Source: Pseudomonas anatoliensis
GTDB taxonomy: Bacteria > Pseudomonadota > Gammaproteobacteria > Pseudomonadales > Pseudomonadaceae
Assembly (NCBI RefSeq): GCF_017976235.1
Contig: NZ_JACVHC010000002.1
Location: 62,001 to 126,000, forward strand
Direction: 5' to 3'
Length of the DNA: 64,000 bases
Part shown: piece after piece, positions 27,936 to 38,001 of the stretch
How positions within the stretch are numbered: position 1 is the stretch's first letter
Layout of the letters: each line of letters starts with the position of its first letter
Notes under the pieces: model-generated
Seen by the model: the letters and a program-made list of their open reading frames with translations, nothing else
Databases searched by the model: none
Told to the model about the DNA's origin: nothing
Translations under genes and position numbers: made by a program

Positions 27936-28754
27936 TTAGCGCTTCAGCGAAGCTGGCAGGTGCGGCTGGATCGCCGTCAGCACTGCCTTGAAGCATTTGG
28001 TGTTGCCGGCAACGATGTGACCTTTTTCAAGGAAGTCGTGACCACCGGTGAAGTCGCTCACCAGGCCGCCAGCTTCTTGAATCAGCAGGGCGCCTGCAGC
28101 CATGTCCCACTCGGACAGGCCCGACTCCCAGAACGCGTCGAAACGACCGGCAGCCACATAAGCCAGGTCCAGGCTCGCCGAACCGGCGCGGCGGATGCCG
28201 GCAGTCTGGCCAACCAGAGCGCGGAACATGCCCAGGTAGTTTTCGAGGTTGTCCATCTGGTCGTCACGGAACGGGAAGCCAGTGCCCAGCAGGGCGCCTT
28301 CGAGGCTGGTGCGACCGCTGACGCGCAGGCGGCGACCGTTCAGTTGAGCGCCGCGACCACGGCTGGCGGTGAATTCTTCCTGGCGAACCGGGTCCAGAAC
28401 AACAGCGTGTTCCAGGCGACCGCGATATTTGCAGGCGATGCTGACAGCGAAGTGAGGAATGCCGCGCAGGAAGTTGGTGGTGCCGTCCAGCGGATCAATG
28501 ATCCACAGGTATTCTTCGCCTTCGATACCGGTACCGGCGTGCATGCCGGTCTCTTCGCCACGGATCGAGTGGTTCGGGTAAGCCTTGCGCAGCGCGTCGA
28601 TGATTTTCTGCTCGGCGGCGCGGTCCACCTCGGATACATAATCCTTGGCGTCTTTTTCGTCGACCTTGATGGTATCCAGGCGCTCGATGGAGCGGAAGAT
28701 CAGTTCACTGGCGCTGCGGGCGGCGCGCAGCGCGATATTCAGCATGGGCTGCAT
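27936..28754 (-). CDS. suhB: Inositol-1-monophosphatase family protein SuhB
   Basis: 272-residue Mg-dependent phosphatase; SuhB of enterobacteria also joins the rRNA transcription antitermination complex, and in pseudomonads it influences virulence gene control. Metal-site motifs: SIRGEETGMH, LWIIDPLDGTTNFLRGIP and the C-terminal EWDMAAGALLIQEAGG. It is divergent from trmJ, with about 145 bases between. Length and motifs are fully typical. Confidence 0.96.
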   Translation of the reverse strand: MQPMLNIALRAARSASELIFRSIERLDTIKVDEKDAKDYVSEVDRAAEQKIIDALRKAYPNHSIRGEETGMHAGTGIEGEEYLWIIDPLDGTTNFLRGIPHFAVSIACKYRGRLEHAVVLDPVRQEEFTASRGRGAQLNGRRLRVSGRTSLEGALLGTGFPFRDDQMDNLENYLGMFRALVGQTAGIRRAGSASLDLAYVAAGRFDAFWESGLSEWDMAAGALLIQEAGGLVSDFTGGHDFLEKGHIVAGNTKCFKAVLTAIQPHLPASLKR

Positions 28755-28899
28755 GGATGTGTCACCTAAGGTTGTTAAAGAAAGCCGCGCATTCTATCAG
28801 AACTTTTCTTCAGGTGAAGGTCGCTGTTCGCTTTCATAGCTTAACGGTAGGCTGTTCTGTAAGATTTGCACCCCTTTCCTGTGTCCGAGAGCGCCTCCC

Positions 28900-29670
28900 T
28901 TGCTGCAGAACATTCGTGTCGTCCTGGTCAATACCAGCCACCCCGGCAACATCGGCGGGGCCGCGCGCGCCATGAAAAACATGGGTCTGTCGCGCCTGGT
29001 GCTGGTCGAACCGCGCCTGTTTCCGCACCACGAGGCCGATGCTCGCGCCTCTGGTGCCGGTGACATCCTTGAAAACGCGCAAGTCGTCGCCACCCTGGAA
29101 GATGCCTTGGTCGGTTGCAATCTGGTGCTCGGCACCAGTGCTCGTGACCGGCGCATTCCCTGGCCGCTGCTGGATCCGCGCGAATGCGGGACCAAAGTGG
29201 TCGAGGAGGCGGGGCAGGATGCGCAGATCGCACTGGTGTTCGGTCGTGAAGATTCCGGCCTGACCAATGACGAGCTGCAGCGATGTCACTTTCACGTGCA
29301 TATCCCCTCTGATCCTGAGTTCAGCTCGCTGAATCTCGGAGCGGCGGTGCAGGTTTTGAGCTATGAAGTGCGCATGGCCTGGCTGGCCTCACAAGGTCAG
29401 CCGAGCAAGATCGAGAAAGAAGAAGTGGCCTCGGTGAAAAGTGCCGAGCTGGCAACCATGGATGAGCTTGAGCGATTCTATGAGCATCTGGAGCAGACGC
29501 TGGTCGCCATCGAATTCCTCGATCCGGAAAAACCGCGGCACTTGATGGCGCGCCTGCGCCGGTTGTACGGACGCAGCTCGGTCAGCCGGGCGGAAATGAA
29601 TATATTGCGTGGCATCCTCACGGAAACCCAGAAAGCGGCCCGTGGTGAGCTTCTAAAGCGGAAGGACTGA
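28900..29670 (+). CDS. trmJ: tRNA (cytidine/uridine-2'-O-)-methyltransferase TrmJ
   Basis: SPOUT-class methyltransferase that modifies the 2'-O of nucleotide 32 of certain tRNAs using SAM. 256 residues. The N-terminal LQNIRVVLVNTSHPGNIGG and AARAMKNMGLSRLVLVEP, and the knot motifs ALVFGREDSGLTNDEL and HIPSDPEFSSLNLGAAVQVL, are diagnostic. The best start is a TTG at 28900, since no ATG lies near and homology begins at once. It is directly followed by cysE. Confidence 0.95.
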   Translation: MLQNIRVVLVNTSHPGNIGGAARAMKNMGLSRLVLVEPRLFPHHEADARASGAGDILENAQVVATLEDALVGCNLVLGTSARDRRIPWPLLDPRECGTKVVEEAGQDAQIALVFGREDSGLTNDELQRCHFHVHIPSDPEFSSLNLGAAVQVLSYEVRMAWLASQGQPSKIEKEEVASVKSAELATMDELERFYEHLEQTLVAIEFLDPEKPRHLMARLRRLYGRSSVSRAEMNILRGILTETQKAARGELLKRKD

Positions 29671-30450
29671 ATGATGTTTGAGCGTTTGCGTGAAGATATC
29701 CAGAGCGTATTCCATCGAGACCCGGCGGCGCGTAACGCTTTTGAAGTCCTGACCTGCTACCCCGGCATGCACGCTATCTGGATCCATCGATTGGCGGGCA
29801 TGCTCTGGCGCAACGAGCTGAAATGGTTGGCGCGGCTGGTGTCGAACTTCGGTCGCTGGTTGACCGGAATCGAAATTCACCCGGGGGCCAAGGTCGGTCG
29901 GCGTTTTTTCATCGATCACGGCATGGGCATCGTCATCGGTGAAACCGCCGAGATTGGCGATGACGTGACCATTTATCAGGGTGTGACCCTGGGTGGCACG
30001 AGCTGGAACAAGGGCAAGCGTCACCCGACACTGGGCGACGGCGTTGTCGTGGGCGCTGGTGCCAAGGTGCTCGGGCCGTTCACGGTCGGTGCCGGTGCCA
30101 AGGTTGGCTCCAACGCGGTGGTGACCAAAGAAGTGCCGCCGGGTGCCACTGTCGTGGGCATTCCGGGTCGAATCATCGTCAAATCCGATGAGGAGCAGGA
30201 CGCCAAGCGTAAGGCCATGGCCGAGAAGATCGGTTTCGATGCCTATGGCGTCAGCGAAGACATGCCCGACCCAGTGGCGCGTGCCATCGGTCAGTTGCTC
30301 GATCACCTGCAAGCGGTAGACGGGCGGTTGGAGGGGATGTGCGGCGCGCTGAAGGATCTGGGCAGTAATTACTGTGCGAAAGATCTGCCTGAACTGCGCG
30401 AAGAAGACTTCGCCTGCGTGAAGGATAAAGACGAATCCAAAGCCGGATAA
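29671..30450 (+). CDS. cysE: Serine O-acetyltransferase
   Basis: First step of cysteine synthesis: serine plus acetyl-CoA gives O-acetylserine. 259 residues; the ATG follows the trmJ stop with no gap, after a GGAAGGA site (a second ATG follows directly). The N-terminal helical part is followed by left-handed beta-helix repeats starting [20 protein letters not shown] and [20 protein letters not shown], with the active-site DHG and the acetyl-CoA loop [15 protein letters not shown]. It supplies cysteine, the sulfur source for the downstream isc operon. Confidence 0.96.
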   Translation: MMFERLREDIQSVFHRDPAARNAFEVLTCYPGMHAIWIHRLAGMLWRNELKWLARLVSNFGRWLTGIEIHPGAKVGRRFFIDHGMGIVIGETAEIGDDVTIYQGVTLGGTSWNKGKRHPTLGDGVVVGAGAKVLGPFTVGAGAKVGSNAVVTKEVPPGATVVGIPGRIIVKSDEEQDAKRKAMAEKIGFDAYGVSEDMPDPVARAIGQLLDHLQAVDGRLEGMCGALKDLGSNYCAKDLPELREEDFACVKDKDESKAG

Positions 30451-30456
30451 CGCCCG

Positions 30457-30538
30457 TGTAGGAGCTGCCGAAGGCTGCGATCTTTTGATCTTGCTTGTTC
30501 ATAAAATCAAAAGATCGAAGCCTCCGACATTTCCTGCA
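30457..30538. repeat. Decayed REPIN-like repeat
   Basis: The left arm tgtaggagctgccgaagg with gctgcgatcttttgatc is intact; the right arm has several substitutions (aagatcgaagcctccgacat..tcctgca). A degenerate copy of the family seen at 47901-47978. Confidence 0.75.
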
Positions 30539-30605
30539 AAGGCCTACGCCAGCCGGTGTGCCATTAAGCCGCAGACCCTGATATCATTCGCGCGCTCTTT
30601 TGCGG

Positions 30606-30633
30606 GTAAACCCGACTAAAGCACTAGGTCTTA
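30606..30633 (-). promoter_or_regulatory. Possible second IscR site (weak)
   Basis: Read on the minus strand, tttagtcgggt matches one half of the type 1 IscR site well, but the other half (ataagacc) does not. E. coli iscR has two adjacent type 1 sites, which is why it is listed. Confidence 0.3.
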
Positions 30634-30665
30634 TAGTTGACTTAAATGCTCGGGAATTGCATACT
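30633..30665 (+). promoter_or_regulatory. iscR promoter with type 1 IscR-binding site
   Basis: atagttgactt..ctcgggaat (30633-30657) resembles the 25-base type 1 site bound by [2Fe-2S]-IscR upstream of E. coli iscR. Within it, TTGACT (30637-30642) forms a -35 box, and CATACT (30660-30665) is a -10 box 17 bases downstream. Binding here would block RNA polymerase, giving the known negative feedback. Confidence 0.75.
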
Positions 30666-30697
30666 CCCGCCCATTCTGAACTCCGTGGTAATTGTCC

Positions 30698-31189
30698 ATG
30701 CGACTGACTACAAAAGGCCGATACGCCGTGACTGCCATGCTTGACCTGGCGTTGCACGCGCAGCACGGGCCGGTGTCCCTGGCCGATATCTCCGAGCGCC
30801 AAGGCATTTCCCTGTCCTATCTCGAACAGCTTTTTGCCAAGCTGCGCCGCAGTAACCTGGTTTCCAGCGTTCGCGGTCCGGGTGGTGGCTACCAGTTGTC
30901 CCGCGACATGCAGGGCATTCAGGTGGCTCAGGTGATCGACGCAGTGAATGAGTCGGTCGATGCCACCAAGTGCGGGGGGCAGGGTGATTGCCATTCCGGC
31001 GATACCTGCCTGACTCATCACCTGTGGTGCGACCTGAGCCTGCAGATTCACGAATTTCTAAGTGGTATCAGCTTGGCTGATCTTGTGACTCGCCGTGAGG
31101 TGCAAGAAGTAGCCCAGCGTCAGGACCAGCGCCGTTGCAACAGCAAGGCGCCACGCCTGGACAAGATTGAAGCGTCCGCCGTCGAATGA
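30698..31189 (+). CDS. iscR: Fe-S cluster-sensing Rrf2-family repressor IscR
   Basis: 163 residues from [20 protein letters not shown]. Winged-helix DNA-binding domain with the recognition helix [18 protein letters not shown], then the cluster-binding cysteines C92, C98 and C104 in [14 protein letters not shown], plus H107. The holo form represses the isc operon; the apo form acts at other sites. The first gene of the operon, with a promoter that carries its own site. Confidence 0.97.
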   Translation: MRLTTKGRYAVTAMLDLALHAQHGPVSLADISERQGISLSYLEQLFAKLRRSNLVSSVRGPGGGYQLSRDMQGIQVAQVIDAVNESVDATKCGGQGDCHSGDTCLTHHLWCDLSLQIHEFLSGISLADLVTRREVQEVAQRQDQRRCNSKAPRLDKIEASAVE

Positions 31190-31236
31190 CAGCCGTAGAG
31201 CCAGCGGCACGCCAGCCCTGATTTAGGAGATAGTCC

Positions 31237-32451
31237 ATGAAATTGCCGATTTACCTTGATTACTCTGCGACCACCCCGGTCGATCCGCGCGTTGCGCAAA
31301 AAATGAGTGAATGCCTGCTGGTCGACGGAAACTTCGGTAACCCGGCGTCCCGTTCCCACGTGTTCGGCTGGAAGGCTGAAGAGTCCGTCGAAAACGCCCG
31401 TCGTCAGGTGGCCGATCTGGTCAACGCCGACCCGCGTGAAATCGTCTGGACCTCCGGCGCCACCGAGTCCGACAACCTGGCGATCAAAGGTGCGGCACAT
31501 TTCTACGCCTCCAAGGGCAAGCACCTGATCACCACCAAGATTGAGCACAAGGCTGTCCTCGACACCATGCGCCAACTCGAGCGTGAAGGTTTCGAAGTGA
31601 CCTACCTCGAGCCTCAGACTGATGGTCTGGTGACTCCGGCAATGATCGAAGCCGCACTGCGCGAAGACACCATTCTCGTGTCGGCGATGCATGTGAACAA
31701 CGAAATCGGCACCATCAACGACATCGAAGCCATCGGCGAGATGCTTCGCGCCAAAGGCATCCTGTTCCACGTCGACGCCGCTCAGTCCACCGGCAAGGTC
31801 GACATCGACCTGTCGAAGCTGAAAGTCGACATGATGTCGTTCTCCGCCCACAAGACCTACGGTCCTAAAGGCATCGGCGCGCTGTACGTGAGCCGCAAGC
31901 CGCGTGTGCGTATCGAAGCGACCATGCACGGCGGCGGTCACGAGCGCGGCATGCGTTCCGGTACCCTGGCGACCCACCAGATCGTCGGCATGGGCGAAGC
32001 GTTCCGTGTGGCCAAGGAAGACATGGCTGCCGAAAACGTGCGCATCAAAGCCTTGAGCGACCGTTTCTACAAGCAGGTCGAGCATCTGGAAGAGCTGTAC
32101 GTCAACGGCAGCCTGACTGCCCGCGTTCCGCACAACCTGAACCTGAGCTTCAACTACGTTGAGGGCGAGTCGCTGATCATGGCGCTCAAGGATCTGGCGG
32201 TTTCGTCCGGTTCGGCGTGCACCTCGGCATCGCTTGAGCCTTCGTACGTACTGCGCGCCCTGGGCCGCAACGACGAACTGGCACACAGCTCGATCCGCTT
32301 CACCTTCGGCCGCTTCACCACCGAAGAAGAAATCGACTACGCCGCGCAGAAAGTCTGCGAGGCCGTTACCAAGCTGCGCACTTTGTCGCCGCTGTGGGAC
32401 ATGTACAAAGACGGCGTCGATATCTCGAAAATCGAGTGGGCGGCACACTAA
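31237..32451 (+). CDS. iscS: Cysteine desulfurase IscS
   Basis: PLP enzyme that takes sulfur from cysteine as a persulfide and donates it to IscU and tRNA thiolation systems. 404 residues, exact family length. PLP lysine in [14 protein letters not shown], persulfide loop cysteine in [17 protein letters not shown], and the C-terminal [18 protein letters not shown] that docks IscU. AGGAGA precedes the start. Confidence 0.98.
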   Translation: MKLPIYLDYSATTPVDPRVAQKMSECLLVDGNFGNPASRSHVFGWKAEESVENARRQVADLVNADPREIVWTSGATESDNLAIKGAAHFYASKGKHLITTKIEHKAVLDTMRQLEREGFEVTYLEPQTDGLVTPAMIEAALREDTILVSAMHVNNEIGTINDIEAIGEMLRAKGILFHVDAAQSTGKVDIDLSKLKVDMMSFSAHKTYGPKGIGALYVSRKPRVRIEATMHGGGHERGMRSGTLATHQIVGMGEAFRVAKEDMAAENVRIKALSDRFYKQVEHLEELYVNGSLTARVPHNLNLSFNYVEGESLIMALKDLAVSSGSACTSASLEPSYVLRALGRNDELAHSSIRFTFGRFTTEEEIDYAAQKVCEAVTKLRTLSPLWDMYKDGVDISKIEWAAH

Positions 32452-32475
32452 ATATAGAAGCCGCCGGATACAGAT

Positions 32476-32514
32476 CCTGTAGCGACGCGGCGACTGATGC
32501 AGCGCAGCTACAGG
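32476..32514. repeat. Inverted repeat in the iscS-iscU gap
   Basis: cctgtagc (32476-32483) and gctacagg (32507-32514) are exact complements around a 23-base loop, in the 100-base iscS-iscU spacer. It may be a REP remnant or an mRNA hairpin. Confidence 0.6.
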
Positions 32515-32551
32515 GCCTCAAGAGCGGCCCTGATGAGTGAGGATTAGAATC

Positions 32552-32938
32552 ATGGCTTACAGCGAAAAGGTCATCGACCACTACGAAAACCCGCGTAACG
32601 TCGGCAAGATGAATGCCGAAGACCCGGATGTCGGTACTGGCATGGTCGGCGCACCAGCGTGCGGCGACGTAATGCGTTTGCAGATCAAGGTCAACGATCA
32701 GGGCATCATCGAAGATGCCAAGTTCAAGACCTACGGCTGCGGTTCGGCAATCGCTTCCAGCTCCCTCGCTACCGAGTGGATGAAGGGCAAGACCCTGGAC
32801 GAAGCGGAAACCATCAAGAACACCCAGCTGGCCGAAGAACTGGCCCTGCCGCCAGTGAAAATTCACTGCTCGGTACTCGCTGAAGACGCTATCAAAGCGG
32901 CTGTTCGCGATTACAAGCAGAAGAAAGGCTTGATCTGA
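32552..32938 (+). CDS. iscU: Fe-S cluster scaffold IscU
   Basis: 128-residue scaffold on which [2Fe-2S] clusters are built. Cluster cysteines in [23 protein letters not shown] and [11 protein letters not shown], and the HscA-recognition motif LPPVK just before the last cysteine. Start chosen at [18 protein letters not shown], the standard N-terminus, with GAGGAT upstream. Confidence 0.98.
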   Translation: MAYSEKVIDHYENPRNVGKMNAEDPDVGTGMVGAPACGDVMRLQIKVNDQGIIEDAKFKTYGCGSAIASSSLATEWMKGKTLDEAETIKNTQLAEELALPPVKIHCSVLAEDAIKAAVRDYKQKKGLI

Positions 32939-32972
32939 CTTTCAGGATTTGGCGACGAGTAAGGAGTCACCG

Positions 32973-33296
32973 ATGGCTATCAGCATGACAGAAGCGGCTG
33001 CTCGACACGTGCGGCGCTCCCTCGACGGGCGCGGCAAAGGTGAAGGGATTCGTCTGGGTGTTCGCACCACAGGTTGTTCCGGCCTTGCCTACGTGCTGGA
33101 GTTTGTCGACGAGGTGGTTGCAGAGGATCAGGTGTTCGAAAGTCACGGTGAAAAAGTGATTATCGACCCGAAAAGCCTGGCCTACCTGGACGGCACCGAG
33201 CTCGATTTCGTCAAGGAAGGGTTGAACGAAGGCTTCAAGTTCAACAATCCCAACGTACGCGGTGAGTGTGGCTGCGGCGAAAGCTTCAACATCTGA
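32973..33296 (+). CDS. iscA: Fe-S cluster assembly A-type protein IscA
   Basis: 107-residue A-type carrier that moves clusters to targets. The three ligand cysteines are in [16 protein letters not shown] and the C-terminal GECGCGESF. Start at [17 protein letters not shown] with AAGGAG upstream. Confidence 0.97.
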   Translation: MAISMTEAAARHVRRSLDGRGKGEGIRLGVRTTGCSGLAYVLEFVDEVVAEDQVFESHGEKVIIDPKSLAYLDGTELDFVKEGLNEGFKFNNPNVRGECGCGESFNI

Positions 33297-33304
33297 GGCT
33301 TGTC

Positions 33305-33826
33305 GTGGGTAGTCCTTGTCATTTCGCTTTATTCGAGCTGCAACCGAGCTTCCGTCTGGATCTCGAGCAGTTGGCCGCGCGCTACCGTGAGTTGGCGCGT
33401 GGTGTTCATCCTGACCGCTTTGCCGATGCTTCCGAGCGCGAGCAGCGGTTGGCGCTTGAGCAGTCTGCCGGCCTCAACGAGGCGTATCAGGTGCTCAAGA
33501 GCCCACCCCAGCGTGCGCGCTACCTGCTGAAGGTCAGTGGGCATGAAGTGCCGATGGAAGTCACCGTCCAGGATCCCGAGTTTCTTTTGCAGCAGATGCA
33601 ATGGCGCGAAGAGCTCGAAGACCTCCAGGACAGTGCCGATCTCGACGGCGTCGCAGTTTTCAAGCGTCGCTTGAAAGTGGCCCAGGAAGAACTCAACGAA
33701 AGTTTTGCAGCCTGTTGGGATGATGCAGCACAACGTGATCAGGCCGAACGCCTGATGCGGCGCATGCAGTTCCTCGACAAGCTGACCTACGAAGTGCGCC
33801 AGTTAGAAGAGCGCCTCGACGATTAA
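33305..33826 (+). CDS. hscB: Fe-S assembly co-chaperone HscB (Hsc20)
   Basis: J-domain partner that brings IscU to HscA. 173 residues when started at a GTG ([16 protein letters not shown]) preceded by GAGG; upstream in-frame codons overlap iscA and are unlike the family. The J domain has the HPDRFAD motif, followed by the three-helix IscU-binding C-terminal domain (about 90-173). Confidence 0.95.
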   Translation: MGSPCHFALFELQPSFRLDLEQLAARYRELARGVHPDRFADASEREQRLALEQSAGLNEAYQVLKSPPQRARYLLKVSGHEVPMEVTVQDPEFLLQQMQWREELEDLQDSADLDGVAVFKRRLKVAQEELNESFAACWDDAAQRDQAERLMRRMQFLDKLTYEVRQLEERLDD

Positions 33827-33877
33827 CCCAGTGCCGCTCCGGTCGCACGCCTGATATACAGATAAGTCCTGATCACG

Positions 33878-35743
33878 ATGGCCCTACTGCAGATCGCCGA
33901 ACCCGGCCAAAGTCCTCAACCGCACCAGCGCCGTCTGGCTGTGGGGATCGACTTGGGCACTACCAATTCGCTGGTCGCTGCGTTGCGCAGTGGTCTTTCC
34001 GAGCCGCTGGCCGACGCAAACGGGCAGGTCATCCTGCCGTCTGCCGTGCGTTACCACGCCGATCACGTCGAAGTCGGCGAGTCGGCCAAACTGGCTGCCG
34101 CCTCCGATCCTTTGAACACTGTGCTGTCGGTCAAGCGCTTGATGGGTCGTGGTTTGTCCGACGTCAAGCAATTGGGCGAGCAACTGCCATACCGCTTTGT
34201 CGGCGGCGAATCGCACATGCCGTTCATCGATACCGTGCAGGGCCCGAAAAGCCCGGTCGAAGTCTCCGCCGATATCCTCAAAGTGTTGCGTCAGCGTGCT
34301 GAAGCGACCTTGGGTGGCGAACTGGTTGGCGCGGTGATTACCGTTCCGGCGTATTTCGACGATGCTCAGCGCCAGGCCACCAAAGATGCGGCCAAACTGG
34401 CCGGTCTGAACGTGCTGCGCCTGCTCAATGAGCCGACCGCTGCTGCTGTGGCTTACGGTCTGGATCAACACGCCGAGGGCCTGGTTGCGATCTATGACCT
34501 GGGCGGCGGCACCTTCGATATTTCGATTCTGCGTCTGACTGGCGGTGTGTTTGAAGTTCTGGCCACCGGCGGCGACAGCGCGCTGGGCGGCGATGATTTC
34601 GATCACGCGATTGCTGGCTGGATCATCGAGAGCGCGGGCCTGTCCGCCGATCTCGATCCGGGCGCACAACGTAATCTGCTGCAAACCGCTTGCGCGGCCA
34701 AAGAAGCCCTGACCGATGCGGCCAGTGTTGAAGTTGCCTACGGCGACTGGAAAGCACAGCTGACCCGCGAAGCCTTCGATGCGCTGATCGAACCGATGGT
34801 CGCGCGCAGCCTCAAAGCCTGCCGCCGCGCCGTTCGCGATTCCGGCATTGAGCTGGAAGATGTGCACGCCGTGGTCATGGTCGGTGGTTCGACTCGCGTC
34901 CCGCGCGTTCGCGAAGCAGTGGCCGAAGCTTTTGGTCGTGAGCCATTGACCGAAATCGATCCGGATCAAGTGGTGGCCATCGGTGCTGCGATCCAGGCCG
35001 ACACTCTGGCTGGCAACAAGCGCGATGGCGGCGAGCTGTTGCTGCTCGACGTGATTCCGCTGTCCTTGGGGCTGGAAACCATGGGCGGCCTGATGGAGAA
35101 GGTGATTCCGCGCAACACCACCATCCCCGTTGCCCGTGCTCAGGACTTCACCACTTATAAAGACGGCCAGACGGCCATGGCTGTTCACGTCTTGCAGGGC
35201 GAGCGTGAGCTGATCAGCGACTGCCGCTCTCTGGCGCGTTTCGAATTGCGCGGCATTCCAGCGATGGTCGCCGGTGCAGCGAAGATTCGCGTGACCTTCC
35301 AGGTCGACGCTGACGGTCTGCTCAGCGTTTCCGCCCGCGAACTGGGTTCGGGCGTTGAGGCGAGCATTCAGGTCAAGCCGTCCTACGGTCTGACCGACGG
35401 CGAAATCGCCAAGATGCTCAAGGATTCGTTCCAGCACGCCAATGACGACAAGGTCGCTCGCGTTTTGCGTGAACAGCAAGTCGATGCCCAGCGTCTGATC
35501 GAGGCCGTGCAGGGTGCTCTGGAGGTGGATGGCGAGCGTTTGCTCGACGCCGAAGAGCGCATGGTCATCGACCTGCAATTGCAGGAACTGGCCGAACTGA
35601 TGAAAGGTACCGATGGTTACGCCATCGAGCAGCAGACCAAGCGTCTGTCGCAAGTGACCGATGCTTTTGCTGCCCGCCGCATGGATCTGACGGTGAAAGC
35701 CGCTCTGTCGGGGCGCAATCTGAATGAAATCGAGGATATCTGA
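33878..35743 (+). CDS. hscA: Fe-S assembly chaperone HscA
   Basis: Hsp70 family ATPase specialised for IscU. 621 residues. The N-terminal ATPase domain has [28 protein letters not shown] and [13 protein letters not shown]; the substrate-binding domain starts near [18 protein letters not shown] and ends in a helical lid. Its TGA overlaps the ATG of fdx by one base. Confidence 0.97.
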   Translation: MALLQIAEPGQSPQPHQRRLAVGIDLGTTNSLVAALRSGLSEPLADANGQVILPSAVRYHADHVEVGESAKLAAASDPLNTVLSVKRLMGRGLSDVKQLGEQLPYRFVGGESHMPFIDTVQGPKSPVEVSADILKVLRQRAEATLGGELVGAVITVPAYFDDAQRQATKDAAKLAGLNVLRLLNEPTAAAVAYGLDQHAEGLVAIYDLGGGTFDISILRLTGGVFEVLATGGDSALGGDDFDHAIAGWIIESAGLSADLDPGAQRNLLQTACAAKEALTDAASVEVAYGDWKAQLTREAFDALIEPMVARSLKACRRAVRDSGIELEDVHAVVMVGGSTRVPRVREAVAEAFGREPLTEIDPDQVVAIGAAIQADTLAGNKRDGGELLLLDVIPLSLGLETMGGLMEKVIPRNTTIPVARAQDFTTYKDGQTAMAVHVLQGERELISDCRSLARFELRGIPAMVAGAAKIRVTFQVDADGLLSVSARELGSGVEASIQVKPSYGLTDGEIAKMLKDSFQHANDDKVARVLREQQVDAQRLIEAVQGALEVDGERLLDAEERMVIDLQLQELAELMKGTDGYAIEQQTKRLSQVTDAFAARRMDLTVKAALSGRNLNEIEDI

Positions 35744-36084
35744 TGCCGCAGGTCATTTTTCTGCCCCACGACAAGTTCTGCCCTGAGGGTATGGTGGTCG
35801 ACGCTGCGCCCGGCACATCGATTCTTGAACTGGCCCACGAACACCACATCGAGATGGAAAGTGCTTGCGGCGGCGTCTGCGCTTGCACCACTTGTCACTG
35901 CATCATCCGTGAGGGTTTCGACTCGATGGAAGAGGCTGACGAGCTGGAAGAAGACTTCCTTGATCGTGCCTGGGGCCTGGAAGCGCAATCGCGTCTGGCC
36001 TGTCAGGCTATCGTGGGTGAAGAAGACATCACCGTCGAGATTCCGAAATATTCGCTTAACCATGCGGCCGAAGCGCCGCACTGA
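35743..36084 (+). CDS. fdx: Isc-type [2Fe-2S] ferredoxin
   Basis: 113-residue adrenodoxin-like ferredoxin that supplies electrons for cluster building. Ligand cysteines in ESACGGVCACTTCHCII and RLACQAIVGEEDITVEIP. The ATG shares a base with the hscA stop. Confidence 0.98.
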   Translation: MPQVIFLPHDKFCPEGMVVDAAPGTSILELAHEHHIEMESACGGVCACTTCHCIIREGFDSMEEADELEEDFLDRAWGLEAQSRLACQAIVGEEDITVEIPKYSLNHAAEAPH

Positions 36085-36098
36085 CTGGTAAGACTGTC

Positions 36099-36299
36099 AT
36101 GAGCTACGGTTGGAATGATGTTCAACGTATTGCAGAAGAGCTGGCCGAGGCCCATGCCGGTGTCGATCCATATTCTGTAGGTTTCGTACGTCTGCAGCAG
36201 ATGATCCTGGATCTGCCTGAGTTTGATAGCACTTCTGGCCGAGTCGGTGAGAAGGTGCTGGAAGCGGTTCAGGAGCTTTGGGCCAAAGAATTGGACTGA
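36099..36299 (+). CDS. iscX: Fe-S assembly protein IscX
   Basis: 66-residue acidic protein that binds IscS and may act as an iron-sensing regulator of cluster assembly. The full family sequence pattern is visible: YGWNDVQRIAEELAEAH, DPYSVGFVRLQQMILDLPEF and the C-terminal EAVQELWAKEL. Last gene of the isc operon. Confidence 0.96.
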   Translation: MSYGWNDVQRIAEELAEAHAGVDPYSVGFVRLQQMILDLPEFDSTSGRVGEKVLEAVQELWAKELD

Positions 36300-36327
36300 T
36301 CGTCTCGCAGGTTAGGCAATACCCAAG

Positions 36328-36356
36328 AACCCGCGTATAATTCGCGGGTTTAATTT
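36328..36356 (+). terminator. Hairpin with T-run after iscX; loop holds a TATAAT box
   Basis: acccgcg / cgcgggt stem with loop tataatt followed by a T-rich run (ttaattttt). It can end the isc transcript. The loop hexamer TATAAT (36335-36340) is a perfect -10 sequence that could also start ndk transcription 47 bases before the ndk ATG; the -35 region is weak (ttaggc, 17-base spacing). Confidence 0.75.
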
Positions 36357-36386
36357 TTCACAAATTACCGTTTCTGGAGTTACACC

Positions 36387-36812
36387 ATGGCTGTTCAACG
36401 CACTTTCTCCATCATCAAGCCTGACGCTGTTGCAAAAAACGTCATCGGCGAAATCACCACTCGTTTCGAAAAAGCCGGCCTGCGCGTTGTAGCTTCGAAA
36501 CTGAAGCAACTGTCCAAAGCTGAAGCTGAAGGCTTCTACGCTGAGCACAGCGCTCGTGGTTTCTTCGGCGACCTGGTTTCCTTCATGATCTCCGGTCCTG
36601 TTGTTGTTCAGGTTCTGGAAGGCGAAAACGCTATCGCTCTGAACCGTGAGCTGATGGGCGCTACCAACCCTAAAGAAGCTGCTGCCGGTACCATCCGCGC
36701 TGATTTCGCTGATTCCATCGACGCCAACGCTGTTCACGGTTCGGACTCCGAAGCCGCAGCTGCTCGTGAAATCTCGTACTTCTTCGCAGCTACTGAAGTA
36801 ACCACTCGCTAA
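36387..36812 (+). CDS. ndk: Nucleoside diphosphate kinase
   Basis: 141-residue enzyme that balances NTP and dNTP pools by transferring the gamma phosphate through a phosphohistidine. The active-site His is in ANAVHGSDS, the N-terminal [17 protein letters not shown] and [19 protein letters not shown] are family signatures. A good ribosome site (CTGGAG) and codon use biased to common codons suggest high expression. Confidence 0.98.
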   Translation: MAVQRTFSIIKPDAVAKNVIGEITTRFEKAGLRVVASKLKQLSKAEAEGFYAEHSARGFFGDLVSFMISGPVVVQVLEGENAIALNRELMGATNPKEAAAGTIRADFADSIDANAVHGSDSEAAAAREISYFFAATEVTTR

Positions 36813-36840
36813 GCATTGGCTTAAGAGTGAAGGTGAATCC

Positions 36841-37989
36841 ATGACTACATCGACTGTTAAAACCAACCTGCTGGGTCTGACCCAGCCGGAAATGGAAAAA
36901 TTCTTCGACTCAATCGGGGAGAAGCGTTTCCGTGCCGGTCAGGTAATGAAATGGATTCACCACTTTGGCGTCGATGATTTCGACGCCATGACGAACGTCA
37001 GCAAAGCCTTGCGCGACAAGCTCAAGGTTATTGCCGAGGTCCGTGGTCCCGAAGTTGTCAGCGAGGACATCTCCACCGACGGCACCCGTAAGTGGGTGGT
37101 GCGCGTGGCGTCCGGCAGCTGTGTCGAGACCGTGTACATTCCCCAGGGCAAGCGCGGCACTTTGTGCGTTTCGTCCCAGGCAGGCTGTGCCCTGGACTGC
37201 AGTTTCTGCTCCACCGGCAAGCAAGGCTTCAATAGCAACCTCACCGCCGCCGAAGTCATCGGTCAGGTGTGGATTGCCAACAAATCTTTCGGCAGCGTCC
37301 CGGCCACCGTCGACCGTGCCATCACCAACGTGGTGATGATGGGCATGGGCGAGCCGTTGCTGAACTTTGACAACGTCGTCGCCGCCATGCATCTGATGAT
37401 GGATGACCTCGGCTACGGGATCTCCAAGCGCCGCGTGACCCTGTCCACGTCGGGTGTGGTGCCGATGATCGATGAGCTGTCCAAGCACATCGACGTATCC
37501 CTGGCGTTGTCCCTGCACGCACCGAATGACGCATTGCGTAACCAATTGGTGCCGATCAACAAGAAATATCCGCTTAAGATGCTGCTCGAGTCGTGCCAGC
37601 GCTACATGTCGTCCCTGGGCGAGAAGCGCGTGCTGACCATCGAGTACACCTTGCTCAAGGACATCAACGACAAAGTCGAACATGCCGTTGAGATGGTCGA
37701 GTTGCTGAAAGACATTCCATGCAAGATCAACCTGATTCCGTTCAACCCGTTCCCGCATTCCGGGTACGAGCGGCCTAGCAACAATGCTATCCGCCGGTTC
37801 CAGGATCAACTGCATCAGGCAGGCTTCAACGTCACTGTGCGCACCACCCGTGGTGAAGACATCGACGCGGCTTGTGGTCAATTGGTAGGACAGGTGCTGG
37901 ATCGCACCCGTCGCAGCGAACGTTACATTGCCGTGCGGGAATTGAACGCCGACGGCGATCTGGCGCAGAACGCCGCGAATACAAACTAA
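36841..37989 (+). CDS. rlmN: Dual-specificity 23S rRNA/tRNA adenine-C2 methyltransferase RlmN
   Basis: Radical SAM enzyme methylating A2503 of 23S rRNA and A37 of some tRNAs. 382 residues. The [4Fe-4S] motif is [15 protein letters not shown] (CxxxCxxC), preceded by [10 protein letters not shown]. The substrate-methylated cysteine is probably in the C-terminal [10 protein letters not shown], with a first cysteine SCVETVYIP. It needs the isc machinery upstream. Confidence 0.97.
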   Translation: MTTSTVKTNLLGLTQPEMEKFFDSIGEKRFRAGQVMKWIHHFGVDDFDAMTNVSKALRDKLKVIAEVRGPEVVSEDISTDGTRKWVVRVASGSCVETVYIPQGKRGTLCVSSQAGCALDCSFCSTGKQGFNSNLTAAEVIGQVWIANKSFGSVPATVDRAITNVVMMGMGEPLLNFDNVVAAMHLMMDDLGYGISKRRVTLSTSGVVPMIDELSKHIDVSLALSLHAPNDALRNQLVPINKKYPLKMLLESCQRYMSSLGEKRVLTIEYTLLKDINDKVEHAVEMVELLKDIPCKINLIPFNPFPHSGYERPSNNAIRRFQDQLHQAGFNVTVRTTRGEDIDAACGQLVGQVLDRTRRSERYIAVRELNADGDLAQNAANTN

Positions 37990-38001
37990 GAGAGGATCTC
38001 T

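Noticed and set aside
33884..35653. Long minus-strand open frame over hscA
   Set aside because: Antisense shadow of a conserved gene; Gln/His-rich low-information composition and no start signal.
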